NCBI GenBank assembly: GCA_009809945.1
Contig: WTPW01004586.1
Coordinates: forward strand, 1-64,000
Origin: Gigaspora margarita
Lineage: Eukaryota > Glomeromycota > Glomeromycetes > Diversisporales > Gigasporaceae
Length of the DNA stretch: 64,000 nucleotides
Direction: 5' to 3'
The number at the start of each line of letters is the position of its first letter. The first letter of the stretch is position 1. Both the position numbers and the translations under genes were made by a program. Positions 34,551-46,198 of this stretch are shown here, one piece after another. The notes below the pieces were generated by a model that had not been told where the DNA came from, did not search any database, and saw only the letters and a program-made list of their open reading frames with translations.

Positions 34551-35040
34551 ATACAAAATAAAAATCTAACTTGTTATAAAAGATATCTTTGTTATACAAA
34601 TAAATATCAACTTTTCGAAAAATTACCTGTTGGTTATACAAATTTAAACATATAACATATTAAAAAATTATATAGTAAGTCTATACAAAACCGGATCTCA
34701 GTATTACATATATTCTTTGGGGTCCTAGAATACCCCTTTCTCCCTTATACAATTTTTACAGCCAAGTGATTTAGTGATCTGATCTGCATTATTTTAAAGT
34801 ATATATGCAGTGATTACAAATCAGAATTTTGGATTTACTAATTCCCCAAAGTTCCTATTGGATAAATGCAAATTTTGTTCTTCATTAAATGAGATAAATC
34901 ATTAATTGGATAATTTAAAAATTAATGTAAAAAATAACAATTTGAATAATTGGTTTGTAATTGTTATTTCTGTAAAAGTTAAATGTTTATTTAAATTAAA
35001 CATTTCTTACTCATTAATACTGGTTCTCTAGTTCTCAATT

Positions 35041-35536
35041 GAATAAAAAAATACTTTGGAAGTTTCACAAACTAAAATAAACATATATAAAAGAACAGAG
35101 AGAAAAACCAAGTAGGAACTAAAATTTTAACTTTATATTTTATTATTTGTTTTTTTTTGTTGGTTTTTTTAAAAAATTATGTTTTTATTTTTATTTTAAG
35201 TTTATTTTTCAAATTATTTTATTTTAAATTATTTATTTCATTTTAATTATTTTTTTTATTTTAAATTTTTTATTTGCTTAAGGAGTTATTTCAGATTTTA
35301 CCTAAAGTAATCTTAATTTAAACACAATCAAACAACAAACAAATGATTGCATTATGAAATACTATTTATAAAATTTGATCAGAGATAATAATAGATTTTT
35401 AATGAATTTTTTTAATTTTTAACTTTATTAAAAAAATGATTTAAATTATTGTGATTATAGTTCTAATTGCTGCAGCTAGAAATACCACAACTGATTAGTT
35501 AGTTTAAATAATATTTCACTTGTTTATTTAAAATAT
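35041..35536. other. AT-rich spacer, no gene seen
   Basis: This is T- and A-rich low-complexity sequence (35140-35280) with nothing recognisable. Confidence 0.4.
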
Positions 35537-35782
35537 GGGGGTGGGTCAATAGAAATCAAGCAAATTTTTTTAGTACTTTTTTTTAAAAGTTTAAATCAAG
35601 ATAATTTAACAAAAACTTGATCAAATTTAATAATTTTTTTTTAAATTAATTCTACATGTTTATAAAATTAATTTAAAAAAATTTTTATCAAATTTGATTA
35701 AATTTTTGTCAAGTTATTTCTTTTCAAAGTTTCAAAAAAATTTTATTATAAAAAATTTGCTTGATTTCTATTGACTCACCCC
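35537..35782. repeat. Fold-back MITE, about 245 bp
   Basis: The ends GGGTGGGTCAATAGAAATC and the complement at 35782 lead into AT-rich arms that meet near the TTCTACATG centre. The arm match is high, and no ORF is present. Confidence 0.78.
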
Positions 35783-35939
35783 ATATATCTTAACAGGAAT
35801 TGCTATTTCCCCTATGGTATTTTGCTATTTCCACTATAGTTATACAAGATTTTCTATTTTTAGAATTAATGTAATATATTATAAAATTATATTCTAACTT
35901 TATCTTAAACACTAATTCTAAACTAATAAGTAAACCTTC

Positions 35940-36560
35940 ATTGGCTTCAAATTAAAAGTTGTAGAGCTCATTTTTCTGATTCTAATGGTAGTGAAATTAT
36001 CAAAATCAGCCTAGTGGATTCCAAGATACTTGGAATTAAAGAAGAGAACATAAGGACGGCAAATTTACTATTACACAGACTTCATTTTTCTTTATATACA
36101 CTTTGAAAAGTTTTTATCATAGTGAAAAATTTAACAAAAAAATAATAAAATACATTTTAAAAATCTAGTATTTTTTTGCGCCAAAGAACAACTTTGCTTA
36201 AGAGCCCAAAGTCAATTGTAATAATAAAATTCTGTGCAAATCATAATTTTTCATTAACAGCTTTTTTTAAACTTAAGATTTTTTTTTTACATACATTTTA
36301 AAATGTTTTTTATAGTAATAAAAAATTTTACTAAGAAAATAATAAAATATGTTTTAAGAAACTAGCATTTTTTTGAGTCAAAGAATAACTTTACTTAAGA
36401 GCTCAAAGTCAATTTTAACAATTAAATTCTGTGCAAATCTGATTTTTGTTTGACAGCTTTATCTTTGTGTGATAGTGAATTTGCCAATTCTTATGTTCTC
36501 TTCTTTGATCCCAAGTATCATAGAATCCACCAGGCTGATTTTAATGATTTAATTACTATT
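35940..36560. repeat. Fold-back FB3 with an internal direct duplication
   Basis: The outer inverted blocks contain AGAAGAGAACATAAG and the AAATCGG-type module (AATCAGCCTAGTGGATTCC at about 36003, complement at 36520). Between them a segment of about 100 bp with AACTTTGCTTAAGAGCCCAA occurs twice in direct order (36165-36265, 36362-36462). Confidence 0.72.
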
Positions 36561-36745
36561 ATAATTAGGAAAATAAACCATATTAGCAGATCAGCATAAC
36601 ATGTCAGCTCGACCAATCATAATTAAGAATTATCAAAAAATTTTATGTGAAAATTTATTATAAAGTGAATTTTCACAAAAATGGCCTTTTTAACTAGCTT
36701 TGTGTTTATAAATAAGTACGTAGAAAATTACAAAATTTATATATT

Positions 36746-37966
36746 AGGAGTTGGGATTCCACAGCCTAGTGGTTAGGCACCCAACCCTCTATGAGTAAGT
36801 TTTGGGTTCAAGTCCTATTAGAGGCAGTTCTATGAATACTTGAATATACTTACTGTAAGAAGTCCAAATGAGTACAACTTTGAATTAGAAATTTCTGGAA
36901 GGAGGTCCATTGTGGATAAGTTGGCACTATGTGTAATAGCAGTTACAAAAGGTTCTAATTACACAAAGGTTGTGCATATAAATTCTCGTAAACACAGGTA
37001 GCACCAACAATCTAATGCAGTATTAGAGATCTTAATTAGGAGAATAACTAGCAGTAACTAAAATTGGAGTAGTGAGAAAAGTGGTAAACACAAAGGGACC
37101 TGTAGTAAAGAATTGGCCTTACCAAAATTGGATCACCTCTAGTACTGTACAGAAGTCGCTAACCAATAAGAAGTTGAAGTATAGAAGTGTATACATATCA
37201 AAACCCAATAGAGCTCTGGCCATACCCATATAGGAGTCTTCAAAAGTTATAAGAATCTGGGACTACCAATACAGATATAGCTAGTACAAGTGCATGCAAT
37301 GGTAACCGGGGGCTACAACTGCTGAGAATCATTATGAAACAATGACACACCTGAAACCTCTAAGTCTCAAGATGCCATCCAACTATATTTGGCACTAGAA
37401 GCACTTGTAAAACATGCCCAGATATCTCATCACCATATAGAGAAGTACAGTTATTAGCACATTACTGAATTGAAATGTTAAGTCCTGGGTTCTGAAGTTA
37501 CAAAAAACCAGCTAGTTGCAGTAATATACAGGCTTGAAATACTTATCCAATATGGTAAAGGCAGCTGCATGGCTTAAGATACGAACTTCTGGAAAGTACG
37601 CTAGTAGGAACTTGAGAATACTCTTCAGGTACACCAAATTGGAAGTATAAAGCACCTACCTAGCAATATACACCAAATTGGAAGTTATATTAGGTAATGT
37701 GGATAAAGTGATGAACATGTGAATACTAATTAGCAGTTGGTGAAGAATATACAAAAACCAGATCAGCTATATAGTAGAAATACGGAAGGCTCTGGTGGGT
37801 TTTATTTATAGATAAATGGTTGTTCGACCTAAAGTTCTAGTTTCAATATTGGTATATAATATATATGTGTTTACAGCACTACCATATGTCAATTCACTTA
37901 AGTATTAATAAAGTTTGGGGCAGGTGCAACACACAGAGTTCCTCTAAATATTAAAAAAAAAAAATA
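36746..37966 (+). mobile_element. tRNA-headed SINE, family S3, about 1.2 kb
   Basis: The head contains an A box CAGCCTAGTGG (36762-36772) and a near-consensus B box GGGTTCAAGTCC (36804-36815), at tRNA-like spacing. The unit ends in an A-rich tail at about 37953-37966. AAAATTTATATATTA before the head and AAAATTTCTGTATTT after the tail look like a diverged TSD. I see no ORF. The body differs from family S1. At 1.2 kb it is well above normal SINE length. Confidence 0.75.
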
Positions 37967-38714
37967 AAATTTCTGTATTTATTTATAAGCCAAAAGTAGA
38001 TTAAAAAGGCTATTTTTTTGAAAATTAGCTTCTGAATTTACCTTTAATAGTTTCCACCCTATCTAACAATACCCAACCTATCCTAAAACACCTGAATATT
38101 TCAACAAATGATAAAAGTACTTTATTCTACAACTTAGTATAGCTCTTTATTAAGTTTTACTGGTTTTTTAACTTGTCTAGACATCAAAAAGGCATGATAA
38201 AAATCCAGATCTACCATTTTTTATATTGCATATACCGGTATTTTAAAATTGGGCCAGTGCAACAAACGGTGCATGATCCAGAATTTTTTTAAGTAACTGG
38301 TGTGTGCAGCTATGTGCCCCCAATAATCTGATGATCATTTTCTACTAATGCAGGTTTTTTTTTGTTTGAACCAGTATTTTTTTATATAACAGGTGCATGT
38401 ACCGGTAAATTAAAATTTCTATTTTAAATACTAGTTGTAAAAAGTAATTCGTTTTTAGTTTTTCAATGTTAATTAGAAGCAAATTTTTGTATAACAGTTT
38501 ATCGAAAAAAGACCCAATTATCCAATCTGCTAATATGCTCTACAACTTTCAATTAGAAGCCAAAGAATGTTTACTTATTAGTTTTTAGGATTAGAGTTAG
38601 GATTAGGATTAAAGTCAGAAGTAGAATTAGATATATTATATTAATTCTAAAAATAAACAATCTTGTATAACTATGTGAAAATAGAAATTCCCTATATATA
38701 TACACATATATATA

Positions 38715-39283
38715 CAGTACTGGCAGAAAATAATGACACTTTTAGCATTTACTAAATATAGAAATTTTTTAAAATTGATTAAATAAGTATAAAAATTTTT
38801 ATATATATTTCTTAAAATACAATTAATAATAAAAAATAAAAAAAAATACCAAAAAATTTAAATTTAAATTTAAATTTAGTAAACTTAAATTAGGTTTTAT
38901 TATACTAAAAATTAAATTAATAAAAATTTTTTATAAAAAATTTTACTAAGTTATTCTATAAAATATTTATAACCAAACTATTTAATACTTTTTGAAGAAC
39001 ATAAGTAAAAATTTTTTATATAAATTAAATAAATTTTTAATTTTTTATAAATAAAAATCTAAAATTAAACCTAAAATTTAGGCTAATTTTTATTTAGCTT
39101 TAAATTTAAGTTTAAACTTTTTTAATTTTTTAAAATTTAAATTTAAATTTTTTTTATTTTTTTTATTTTTTATTTTTAATTATATTTTAAAGTATTTAAA
39201 TTTAAATTTTTAGATTTGTTTAATTAATTTTTAAAAAAATTCTATATTTGATAAAAGAGTATTATAATTTTCTACCAGTACTG
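38715..39283. mobile_element. Tc1/mariner MITE
   Basis: The termini CAGTACTGGCAGAAAATAA and CAGTACTGGTAGAAAATTA (inward) lie between TA dinucleotides (38713-38714, 39284-39285). The 569-bp body is AT-rich and strongly self-complementary with AAATTTAAATTTAAAT arms. It has no transposase. Confidence 0.88.
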
Positions 39284-39289
39284 TATATA

Positions 39290-40335
39290 CTAAATATAAA
39301 AATCTTTGTATTTTAGTGAGTTTTGGTCAAATTTAATAATTTTATTATCATTAGAATCAGAAAAGCTAGCTCTACAAATTTTAATTAAAAATTTAAAACT
39401 ATTATCTTAATAATAAAATATTTTATAATTATAAATTAATTTAAACTTTAAAAATTAATTGATAATCCACCTGTTAACTTGAGAGTGACGAAAGAATGCT
39501 TCTATTTAAAAGTTTTTCTTATTAAGTTAACAATATATGTTCACTAATTAAAAGTTGTAGAGCTTATCGAGACGCATCCAACAGTAGTTAGATCATCCAA
39601 ATCGGCCTAGTGGATGGCAAGATATCATCAAAAAATGATTGGTAATGCAGATTATATATGAAAACACTATAGGCAAAATGTGGCATACTTCTATCTAAAA
39701 TTTTTTTACTAAATTAATAACACATGTCACTAATTAAAAGTTGTAGAGCTCATTGAGGCACATCTAATGGTAGTTATATCATCAAAATGAGCCCAGTAGA
39801 TGGCAAGATATTGTTGAAAAACAATTGGTCGACTATATAAAATCTCTATATAAATCCGTTTGTTTATATAGGGATGTTATATAGTCAGCCAATAGTTTTT
39901 TGATGATATTTCGCCATACACTAGGCTGATTTGGATAATCTAACTACCATTAGATGCACCTCAATAAGCTCTACAACTTTTAATTAGTTGACATGTATCG
40001 ATAACTTAGTTAAAAAAATTTTTAGATGGAAGCATGCCACATTTTTCTATAGTAGTTTTTATATGTAATTTACATTACAGGATTTTATATAGTTAGCCAA
40101 TTGTTTTTCAATGACATCTTACCATTTACTGGGCCGATTTGAATGATCTAACTACCTTTAAATACGTCTTAATGAGCTCTACAACTTTCAATTAGCGGAC
40201 ATGTATCATTACCTTAATAAGAAAAAAAATTTAAATGGAAGCATGCCATATTTCATCACTCTTTAATTGACAGGTAGATTATTAATTAATTTTTTTTAAC
40301 ATTTGGCAGATCTCACCAGGACTTTATTTGTATAG
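39290..40335. repeat. Compound palindrome carrying four AAATCGG-type modules
   Basis: Two direct units (about 39475-39650 and 39685-39835) are followed by two inverted ones (about 39880-40065 and 40080-40270). Each contains AAAAGTTGTAGAGCT, a TCATCCAAATCGG-like block and a GATGGCAAGATAT block. The outer ends (TTTGTATTTTAGTGAG... and its complement near 40330) suggest one inverted-repeat element of about 1 kb. Confidence 0.72.
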
Positions 40336-40342
40336 TTATATG

Positions 40343-40642
40343 CAGTATATAAAATCTATGTGCACATGTTTTTAAAAAGTTTCACATATTCTTTGTTGGG
40401 AATGTGCACGTAATTCACATGTTTTGGGGCTAAATAGTGCACCAAAATTATTAGTAAAATACAAAAGTTGTGCACATAAAGCATACTGTGCACATAATTT
40501 ATTGTGTATATATTTAAAATTCTCTATATAAATTTAACATAGCAAAGTTATATAGTGCACAAATTTTTAAATTTGTTCACATAAATTATGTGTACAATGT
40601 GCACAAGATTCACATACTTTTGGGATTAGATTTTATATACTG
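40343..40642. mobile_element. hAT MITE family M1, copy 2
   Basis: The ends CAGTATATAAAATCTATG and CAGTATATAAAATCTAAT (inward) lie inside a perfect 8-bp duplication GTTATATG (40335-40342, 40643-40650). It is homologous throughout to 30807-31122. Confidence 0.9.
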
Positions 40643-40650
40643 GTTATATG

Positions 40651-41850
40651 CATGCTAAAAGCCATACATCATTAATCTGCTACATAAAAATAAAAGCCCA
40701 ACTTTATCTAGTTACTTCTAAGAGCACCTAAATGTAATTCACTGTACTAACTTACGGATAAGCTAGAATTGGGATAGTCTGCAAAAAACTATCGCCAAGA
40801 AGGAATTTAATCTTAATGGGCCCAACTGTTCGAAAACAAATTCGAAAACAAAAAAGAAAATGAAAAGGAATAAAAGAATGTATAAATTGGTAAAGAACTA
40901 CAAAACCTATACGAAAACCAAAAAAAAACAAAAAGAAAACAGAAGAAAGAAAAAAGGAAAAAGGCAAAAGAAAAAGTAATAAAAATTATATAATTTTGCG
41001 CGATATAAATCACCTAAGTATTATATGTACAATAAATGAAACTATAAGAACATTCTGGAATTTCAATTCTCTGATCAACCTACTCCTCTGTCCCACAACA
41101 CCTTATATGTCATTCCTGTTTATCAACTCACGTACCTTCTTCACAATTAGAATAGGAACAACAGTACTGATCTTTTGGAGGGGGTATACTGAATTTTCCA
41201 CTTTTTGTCCAAAAATCCAGAAAAAACTTCAAGCAGGAATATAGTATTGGGTGTATGATATTTATGTGCTTGTTACTAAAAATTCTTAAAGAAAGTATTG
41301 AGAAACTCATTTTTAAGTTCACTACCTACCCAACTATAAGAGACCTTCATCGACGAAAGGAATATTGCCTTCTACCAGAATTTCTTGTACCAAGAGTGCA
41401 ATCTGCTAGTTATCTTGTATAACCAATACTTTTGGCTTGCTTGCTGAATATATAAAGGAGTCCTGAAGAAGTAAGAGATGATGTTGATCTTTATAAAAAC
41501 CAGTATTAATATTGCTTCATCTTTTATTAAAAAAATTTTTTTGTTTTTCTTTTGTTCAGAATTTTTTGTACAAGTGATTGTTGAAAAGAGTTTTGAGATT
41601 ATCAATTAATTAAATTTTTTAATAAAATTTTTAATTTAAAAATTTAATATATTGTAAATTATTATAAAATATCAAAAATATTTATAAAGAAAATTAATTT
41701 TTATTAAATATTTTCTATTAAAAATATTTTTGTTAAAATTTTATAATATAATTTTTAAATTTTATTATAAGTAAAAATTTTGTATTAGAGTTTAATAATT
41801 TTCAAAAATTTTTTATTTTTAAATTCATTTCTGAGTTAATAAATATAAAT
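40651..41850. other. No recognised gene; one purine-rich stretch
   Basis: A purine-rich tract at about 40840-40980 produces spurious Phe-rich minus ORFs. The 41000-41600 part has less biased base composition than its surroundings and small ORFs on both strands (40996-41244, 41128-41322, 41372-41605), none recognisable. Confidence 0.4.
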
Positions 41851-41852
41851 TT

Positions 41853-41960
41853 TATCAAAAAGATATACTCCTAAAATGACAATTATATTAAATAGATATA
41901 TATTTATCAAAAAGATATACTCCTAAAATGACAATTATATTAAATAGATATATATTTATC
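41853..41960. repeat. Recent perfect tandem duplication, 52-bp unit
   Basis: Two copies of a 52-bp unit containing TCAAAAAGATATACTCC follow each other with no differences that I can see. It is either a very recent duplication or an assembly artefact. Confidence 0.88.
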
Positions 41961-42281
41961 TATTATAAAAATTTGATTTAAGGTTAATAATAAATTTTTT
42001 TCTAAATTTCAGTTTTTTAACTGTACTAAATTAAGCTTTTTGTACTAAATTTAGTATAGCTTATGGATACCCATTAATAATAGTTTAAATAATAATATAA
42101 ATGAACTTAGATCTTCTGGAATACTAAATATTGATAATGTTCTAATTACCTAAAGAGAACTTACTTTGCTATCTTTCAAAAAGCTTATTATTAACCCATA
42201 TTACTATGCTCAACAATCTACTTCAAATAAAATATGTTTAAACCAAAAAATAAACTAATATAATCACATGTATTAAGTGTA
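41961..42281. other. AT-rich spacer, no gene seen
   Basis: I found nothing that I can name between the 52-bp duplication and the next hAT element. Confidence 0.4.
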
Positions 42282-42464
42282 CCACATGTTAGTGATAGTA
42301 AATGACCTAAAATGACCATGACCCAAATGACAAATAACTAGTCATTGGGTCATTTCGAGGCTCAAATGACCTAGAAGATCATTTAACATATGTTAGTTAA
42401 TATTCTAATGCTCTTCAGCCAATCAGAATTGGCCGCCAAACAAAATTAAAACATAATCAATAAT

Positions 42465-42605
42465 TGTAGCTATAAGTCAATTAATATTTATGTCTTAAGT
42501 AAAATTGTTTGAAATAATAAATCATATTTCAAACACTTTATTTAAGACATAAATATTAATTGACTTAGTAAAATTTGGGACTTTAATCTATAACTAAAAT
42601 TATCA
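42465..42605. repeat. Hairpin FB4 with the shared fold-back core
   Basis: The arms of about 65 bp contain AGTCAATTAATATTTATGTC and TTAAGTAAAATTGTTTGAAA. The flank AGTAAAATTTGGGACTTTA resembles the FB1 box, so this may be a short relative of FB1. Confidence 0.75.
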
Positions 42606-42960
42606 ATAAGAAAAGTAATAAAGTTTGATAACTTTTTATATGAGCAATTTGATAATAAATTATTAATTATTTTATATGTCAATGAACTAAATAAACTCAA
42701 TAACCAAAATGATCTTGTCATGATTTAATAGCTTGTAGTTATTTAAATTTTGATCAAATAATCAAGTTATTTACTATTTCTAGATAGAAACAGGTATATA
42801 AACTTTTATTAGATTTTGGGACTGAGTCTACAAATATGTAGCTCATCCAGATTACTTCAAAACCTATATGTATGCATTATTGTTATGCAGTTAAAGTTGA
42901 TCAATCTATGTAAAAATATTAATATGGGATACAAACTCAAATACACAATGGTCTAATAAC

Positions 42961-43220
42961 TAGGGTTCTACAATTTGATTTGATCTTCAAATATTTGAAT
43001 CAAATATTTGATCAAATTCAAATTCAAATTTGACTATATTTGATTTGATCAAATTAAAATTTGGCCAAATTTGATTTGAAAATTACTATTAAAAATTCAA
43101 ATTCAAATCAAATTCAAATCCAAATATTTGAATCAAATCAAATTCAAATCCAGGTTAATTTGATTTGATCAAATTTAAATTGACCCAATATTTGATTTGA
43201 TTTGAATTTGAGGAACTCTA
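42961..43220. mobile_element. hAT MITE nested in the hAT-like element
   Basis: The ends TAGGGTTCTACAATTTGA and TAGAGTTCCTCAAATTCA (inward) lie inside CTAATAAC (42953-42960) and CTAATGAT (43221-43228), a 6-of-8 match. Almost the whole body is built of CAAATTTGA / TTTGATTTGA repeats. Confidence 0.75.
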
Positions 43221-43423
43221 CTAATGATTAAATGATCCTCAAATAACCTTGGTCATTTCTAAATGACCATGGTCATTTCTAAATGATCATGGTCATTCAT
43301 TATAAGTCATTTCTAAATGACCCAAAATTGAGATGACTATTAATGACAAGTCATTTCAGAGTCATTTGAGATCATTTAAAAAATTTGCAAATTACCAGGT
43401 CATTTATTATCACTGCCACATGT

Positions 43424-43943
43424 CAATAAATCTGTAAATGAATATAAAGATCCAACACTTTTTCTTGCAGAGTTTTTAGTCCTTTTTCATACAGCGTTTG
43501 TTGTCATAAAAACCAGTTATCTTATATTTTATTAAAAAATATGATAATTATTTTATGTGAAACATGATCCAAAATTCAGATAGCATAGATCATTTTTCTT
43601 TGTTATTTTTAATATTTTACAATAACAAGAAGTATCAACAGAAGTCTACAACCTATAAAAAATAATAGCTTTAATAGATTAGCAAATTTAATATCATCTC
43701 TAAAACCTGAAGAAATTGGATTTGCTATTAAACAAATACAAAATAAACAATCAATCAGCAACCCTGCTATAATAGAATTGGTTAAAAATATTAATTCTGC
43801 TAGTTCTGAATTTATGGCATCTCATTAATCATATTCATGCATACACAATAAAATATGTGCTATTATTATACAAAATAGTATACTACTATTATTTCTAATA
43901 ATAAATCCTGCAAATCTTTATAGCCCTATTGCTATGATTTATA
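43424..43943. other. AT-rich sequence with one open stretch
   Basis: A plus-strand open stretch of about 65 codons (43632-43829, with RLANLISSLKPEEIGFAIKQ, closed by TAA) reads more like protein than its surroundings. It lacks a start and could be an exon or a TE remnant. Nothing else was seen. Confidence 0.35.
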
Positions 43944-44095
43944 CTAGAAATAAAATTGAGTTCTAAATCTTGTTTCTAAAAATTTTTCAAAAGCTTTAAA
44001 AAGAGCACATTTTGTACATTTCAATCCTATAGCTGTTGATAAATATTTGATATCACTATTCAGACAATTATAAATAGAAAATATTCCTAGTTTAA

Positions 44096-44488
44096 GGGTA
44101 GAGTGTAATGACATTATTTTTACTATGAAACTTATTGTTATGATCTTCAAAAACACAAAATGTCCAATATAATATGTTTTCAAATATTCTAGATTTTTTA
44201 TTTACTATAAAAAGCTGGTTTTAAACTTGTTTTGTCCGTCGCAAAAAAAAATTTTCCATCGCAACTATCGCTAACTTCTTGACATATTTTTTTAAAAAAT
44301 TAAATATAAAATATTGAATTTTTTGCTTCAAAAGGAAAATTCGGACATTAAAAATACCGTAAATGTAATTTTTTTATGATGTAAACAAAGTGCATTTTTA
44401 TTTAACCATAGTAGCAAGTTTTTGTATGCTGTACTATATAATACGACAATTTTACTATTATTGAAAATGATTGACATACACTCTACCC
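44096..44488. mobile_element. MITE with TTAA duplication, second copy of the GGGTAG family
   Basis: The ends GGGTAGAGTGTAATGACA and GGGTAGAGTGTATGTCAA (inward) lie between TTAA at 44092-44095 and 44489-44492. The 393-bp body has no conserved ORF. The terminal bases are shared with the elements at 28958-29307, 44837-44997 and 50932-52561. Confidence 0.85.
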
Positions 44489-44836
44489 TTAAAAAAGAAT
44501 AAACTAGAATTTAACATTTTTTTGATATATTCTACTGATTGAAAATTTAGATTATTGAAGTTTGCTATAATATATCCTGTTTTACCAACTGTAACTCCTA
44601 TATACAGAGGAGGAACATATTTTTAAGGACACTTTTGGAGAAGCCATCACTCAAAATCAGGTAAGTAAGTGCATCACGAAATTTATATCACATGACTAGC
44701 CAATCTCATAGTATGACATACTAAAATTTTATGCAGTTTTATTAGACTGTGTCAAAGTTATGCAAGAGGTAGTAGAAAGTAGCATTTTTGGTTTGTATAA
44801 AAATTGATTTTTGGAATTTTTTGAATTTTTTTTTAA

Positions 44837-44997
44837 GAGTAGGATCTTTGTTTACAATTTGTTTGCACATTGCATAAAAATAAACCAATTAAAAAGTAAA
44901 AATCTGCAAAATTAACCAATTGTATTTACATATTTAGTTACACATGCATATTTGTTTGCACATTGCATAAAAAAACATGTAAACAAAGATCCTACCC
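44837..44997. mobile_element. Small TTAA MITE inside the Tc1 element
   Basis: The ends GAGTAGGATCTTTGTTTAC and GGGTAGGATCTTTGTTTAC (inward) lie between TTAA at 44833-44836 and 44998-45001. It is 161 bp, folds back, and contains TTGTTTGCACATTGCATAAA twice. Confidence 0.88.
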
Positions 44998-45162
44998 TTA
45001 AAAAAAATTTACAAAAAATTGATTTTTTGTTCAAAACAGTTTAAATTTCACACAAATGTAGCACAAGACCCAGATTATGTTATTCAATATACAAAATGCA
45101 TATTTTCTAACAGATTAGCATAAAAAACAAATATGAATCTTAATATTTATTCCTACAAAAAA

Positions 45163-46198
45163 ATGGGTACAAAGAAAGATTTAACAAAAAATTAGTGAGG
45201 AGCTATAATTTATAAATACCACAGAGATTATTCACTTTGTACAATTGTATCTGCAGCTAGTTGTTGTAAAAGTTCTATAGAGAACATTATAAAGCAGTAC
45301 AGGGAGTTGGACACAAAAATGCAAAAAAAAAGAACTGCCTGTTTGAAAATTTTAATACCTTTAGATTTTAAAAACCTTAAAAACTTAGTTACAAATGGCA
45401 ACCGCTATCTCAGCCTTATAAAAATGACAAATCTACACAATTGTCAAAGCAAAAAAAAAACAATTTCTGAGAGAACCATGCATTGTTCTTTGCACAGTTT
45501 TGGCTTGTCCTTGTGTGTTGCCCCAAAAAACCTCTTATCATAACTAAGAATATAGTAAAAAGGTATAATTGGGTACTTAAATACTAGGATTAGTTTGTTC
45601 AGCACTTTAAACATGTTTTGTAGTAAGACAAGACCTATGTACATCATTTTTTGGGTTCCCCTGGCCATGTATAGCATGAACCAAATGAAAAATAGAAAAT
45701 TAATTGCATTGGTAGTAGCATAGGACATAGTCCTAAACATATATATTGGGCTGCTTCTCCTGGTTTGGGGTTGGACCTCTTATTCCTCTAAAATCCAATT
45801 CAAATAGTAAGTTGCACCTTGAAATCCTCTGGAAGTATGCTGTCACTACTATAAAAAAATTTTCAGCAAACAAAGATCAGGGTCACCCAATCTTTGTTCA
45901 AGATAATGCAAGACCTCATCTTGATAGAGTGGGTCTAAAATATTAGAAGAAATACCAGATTCATGTAATTGATTGGCCACTACAAAGTCTGGATCTTAAT
46001 CCAATTGAAAACCTGTAGGATGAGATTAAATATTCTGTATGCCGTAAGTAAAGACCAGCTAATCTTACAAAGCTGGATGTGCTTGTTAAAAAATCATAGT
46101 ATGAAACACTACTAGAACTTTGCTATAAACTGGTCACTAATGTCACCAATTGAGTTGATGCTTGTATATTAGCTGATAGCAGATCCAGCAAATATTAG
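45163..46198 (+). pseudogene. Tc1-type transposase (pseudogene)
   Basis: From MGTKKDLTK at 45163 to the stop at 46196-46198 the length corresponds to about 345 codons, normal for the family. The helix-turn-helix region survives as ERTMHCSLHSFGL (45466-45505). The DDE domain gives CFSWFGVGPLIPL, then FVQDNARPH with the second catalytic Asp, then DWPLQSLDLNPIENL with the Glu. Stops interrupt it, several at positions where the family has Trp or Arg (ENL-stop-DE, TN-stop-VDA), consistent with G-to-A or C-to-T change. A frameshift follows the N-terminal part near 45545. The enzyme would cut and paste the element at TA; this copy is inactive. Confidence 0.9.

Larger units (their letters stand above)
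32646..34742. mobile_element. Inverted-repeat element with GGGAGAAAGGGGTATTC ends
   Basis: Both ends read inward TAAGGGAGAAAGGGGTATTC with possible TA flanks. On the right the terminus continues directly into AGGACCCCAAAGAATA. On the left the matching AGGACCCCGAAGAATA appears only at 33223, so about 560 bp of palindromic sequence (32666-33216) has been inserted in the left terminal repeat. The middle holds FB1 copies d and e. No transposase is visible. Confidence 0.65.
32575..35040 (+). repeat. SINE family S2, copy 2, split by a 2.1-kb element
   Basis: The left part (32575-32645) matches 8090-8150 and the right part (34745-35040) matches 8165-8450, including the decayed tRNA-like segment. 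Together they form a second S2 locus with the element at 32646-34742 inserted in it. Confidence 0.68.
35796..38692. mobile_element. Inverted-repeat element, 2.9 kb, holding a SINE
   Basis: The ends GGAATTGCTATTTCC and, inward from the right, GGAATTTCTATTTTCA continue as arms of about 190 bp. The arms share AGTTATACAAGATT, AACTAATAAGTAAAC and AAAGTTGTAGAGC blocks. The interior consists of a fold-back (FB3) and a 1.2-kb SINE, with no transposase. Confidence 0.68.
42290..43415. mobile_element. hAT-like element with 8-bp TSD
   Basis: The ends TAGTGATAGTAAATGACC and CAGTGATAATAAATGACC (inward) lie inside a perfect duplication CCACATGT (42282-42289, 43416-43423). Subterminal AAATGACC / GGTCATTT repeats are packed at both ends. 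The interior holds a hairpin and a second hAT MITE, with no transposase. Confidence 0.88.

Noticed and set aside
36755..36830. A free-standing tRNA gene
   Set aside because: The A and B boxes are there, but the segment does not close into a full cloverleaf by eye. It heads a 1.2-kb unit with an A-rich tail, so a SINE is more likely.
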